The notes under the pieces: generated by a model
Told to the model about the DNA's origin: nothing
Seen by the model: only the letters and a program-made list of their open reading frames with translations
Databases searched by the model: none
Source: RGIG5612 sp017511185
GTDB taxonomy: Bacteria; Bacillota; Clostridia; Lachnospirales; Lachnospiraceae
Assembly: GCA_017511185.1 (NCBI GenBank)
Contig: JAFWLF010000113.1
Coordinates: 1-6,875, forward strand
Direction: 5' to 3'
DNA: 6,875 nt
Translations under genes and position numbers: made by a program
In this document: one piece after another, positions 6,456 to 6,875 of the stretch
How positions within the stretch are numbered: the stretch's first letter is position 1
Layout: each line of letters begins with the position of its first letter

Positions 6456-6481
6456 AATAGAAAGTTTTGGGAGAAAAAAAC

Positions 6482-6875
6482 ATGGATGAAGCAGCATTAA
6501 GAAATGTTCGCGGAACAATTTTTAATATCCAGCATTACAGCATTCACGACGGTCCTGGTATTCGCACGAATGTCTTTTTAAAGGGCTGCCCGCTCCGCTG
6601 CTTATGGTGCTCCAATCCGGAATCCCAGAAGCCGGTTCCGCAGCTGATGTTTCGTGCAGATCGCTGCACGGGATGCGGCGCCTGTATTTCAGCCTGTTCG
6701 GTTTCCGCAATCTCTCTTGTGGACCAGCGCATCCAAAATGACCGGTCGCTTTGCACCGGGTGCGGCGCCTGTGCTGCGGTTTGTCCAAACGAAGCACGCG
6801 AGATCATAGGAACTTCTGTGACTGCTGGAGAAGTCTTTGATGAAGTTGCGCAGGATGAGCTGTTCTATGCCAAAG
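6482..6875 (+). CDS. Glycyl radical enzyme activating enzyme (radical SAM), 3' truncated by window
   Basis: The first 131 residues of a radical-SAM activase that cleaves S-adenosylmethionine to abstract hydrogen from the glycine of its partner enzyme. It opens with the family signature F-N-I-Q-H-Y-S-I-H-D-G-P-G-I-R-T, then F-L-K-G-C-P-L-R-C-L-W-C. The latter is the C-x3-C-x2-C motif (Cys36, 40, 43) holding the SAM-binding 4Fe-4S cluster. The insert that follows has two ferredoxin-type motifs, C-x2-C-x2-C-x3-C, at Cys62/65/68/72 and Cys91/94/97/101. This two-cluster insert marks activases of the decarboxylase, dehydratase and lyase enzymes and is absent from pyruvate formate-lyase activase itself. 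GGGAG stands 8 bases before the ATG at 6482. The frame runs open off the window end; family members are near 300 residues. Divergent pairing with the 804-residue enzyme, sharing a 127-base control region, makes that enzyme its obvious target. Confidence 0.95.
   Translation, partial: MDEAALRNVRGTIFNIQHYSIHDGPGIRTNVFLKGCPLRCLWCSNPESQKPVPQLMFRADRCTGCGACISACSVSAISLVDQRIQNDRSLCTGCGACAAVCPNEAREIIGTSVTAGEVFDEVAQDELFYAK

Noticed and set aside
1..6875. Search for CRISPR arrays, tRNA/rRNA genes, insertion sequences and phage remnants
   Set aside because: No repeat-spacer pattern, cloverleaf sequence, transposase or terminal inverted repeats were seen.

Overview
The window looks like chromosome of an anaerobic, low-to-mid GC Gram-positive bacterium of the Clostridia, plausibly Lachnospiraceae-like. 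The reasons are an oxygen-sensitive glycyl radical enzyme with its radical-SAM activase, a cell-wall sorting signal of the PxTG type, strong GGAGG/AAGGAG ribosome binding sites, and TGnTATAAT-type promoters. The genus call is inference only. All seven complete and partial proteins are tightly packed, and the longest non-coding gap is about 140 bases.

Layout. (1) Bases 1-720: the 3' end of a large surface protein (+), with an Ig-like module, a TPDTGD sorting motif, a membrane helix and a positively charged tail. (2) Bases 728-1746: a two-gene minus-strand unit, a RimJ/RimL-like GNAT acetyltransferase followed by a small PaaI-like hotdog thioesterase. (3) Bases 1747-1888: a divergent promoter region. 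(4) Bases 1889-3932: a plus-strand unit of a second GNAT acetyltransferase, a nitrilase-superfamily amidase and a RidA-type enamine/imine deaminase, which reads as small-molecule modification or metabolite repair. (5) Bases 3940-6354: an 804-residue glycyl radical enzyme on the minus strand. (6) Bases 6355-6481: a 127-base divergent control region holding a perfect 14-bp palindrome. (7) From base 6482 to the window end: the 5' part of the cognate glycyl-radical-enzyme activase, with two extra ferredoxin-type 4Fe-4S motifs.

The most interesting part is the divergent radical enzyme/activase pair. The enzyme has the conserved architecture (active-site Cys447, radical Gly779). However, its active-site loop reads C-V-D instead of the C-x-E that most characterised decarboxylase, eliminase and dehydratase members carry. 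It is also unusually rich in cysteines (443, 444, 447, 461, 462). No characterised subclass was recognised, so the substrate is open. The activase with ferredoxin insert argues against ordinary pyruvate formate-lyase and for a specialised anaerobic catabolic reaction.
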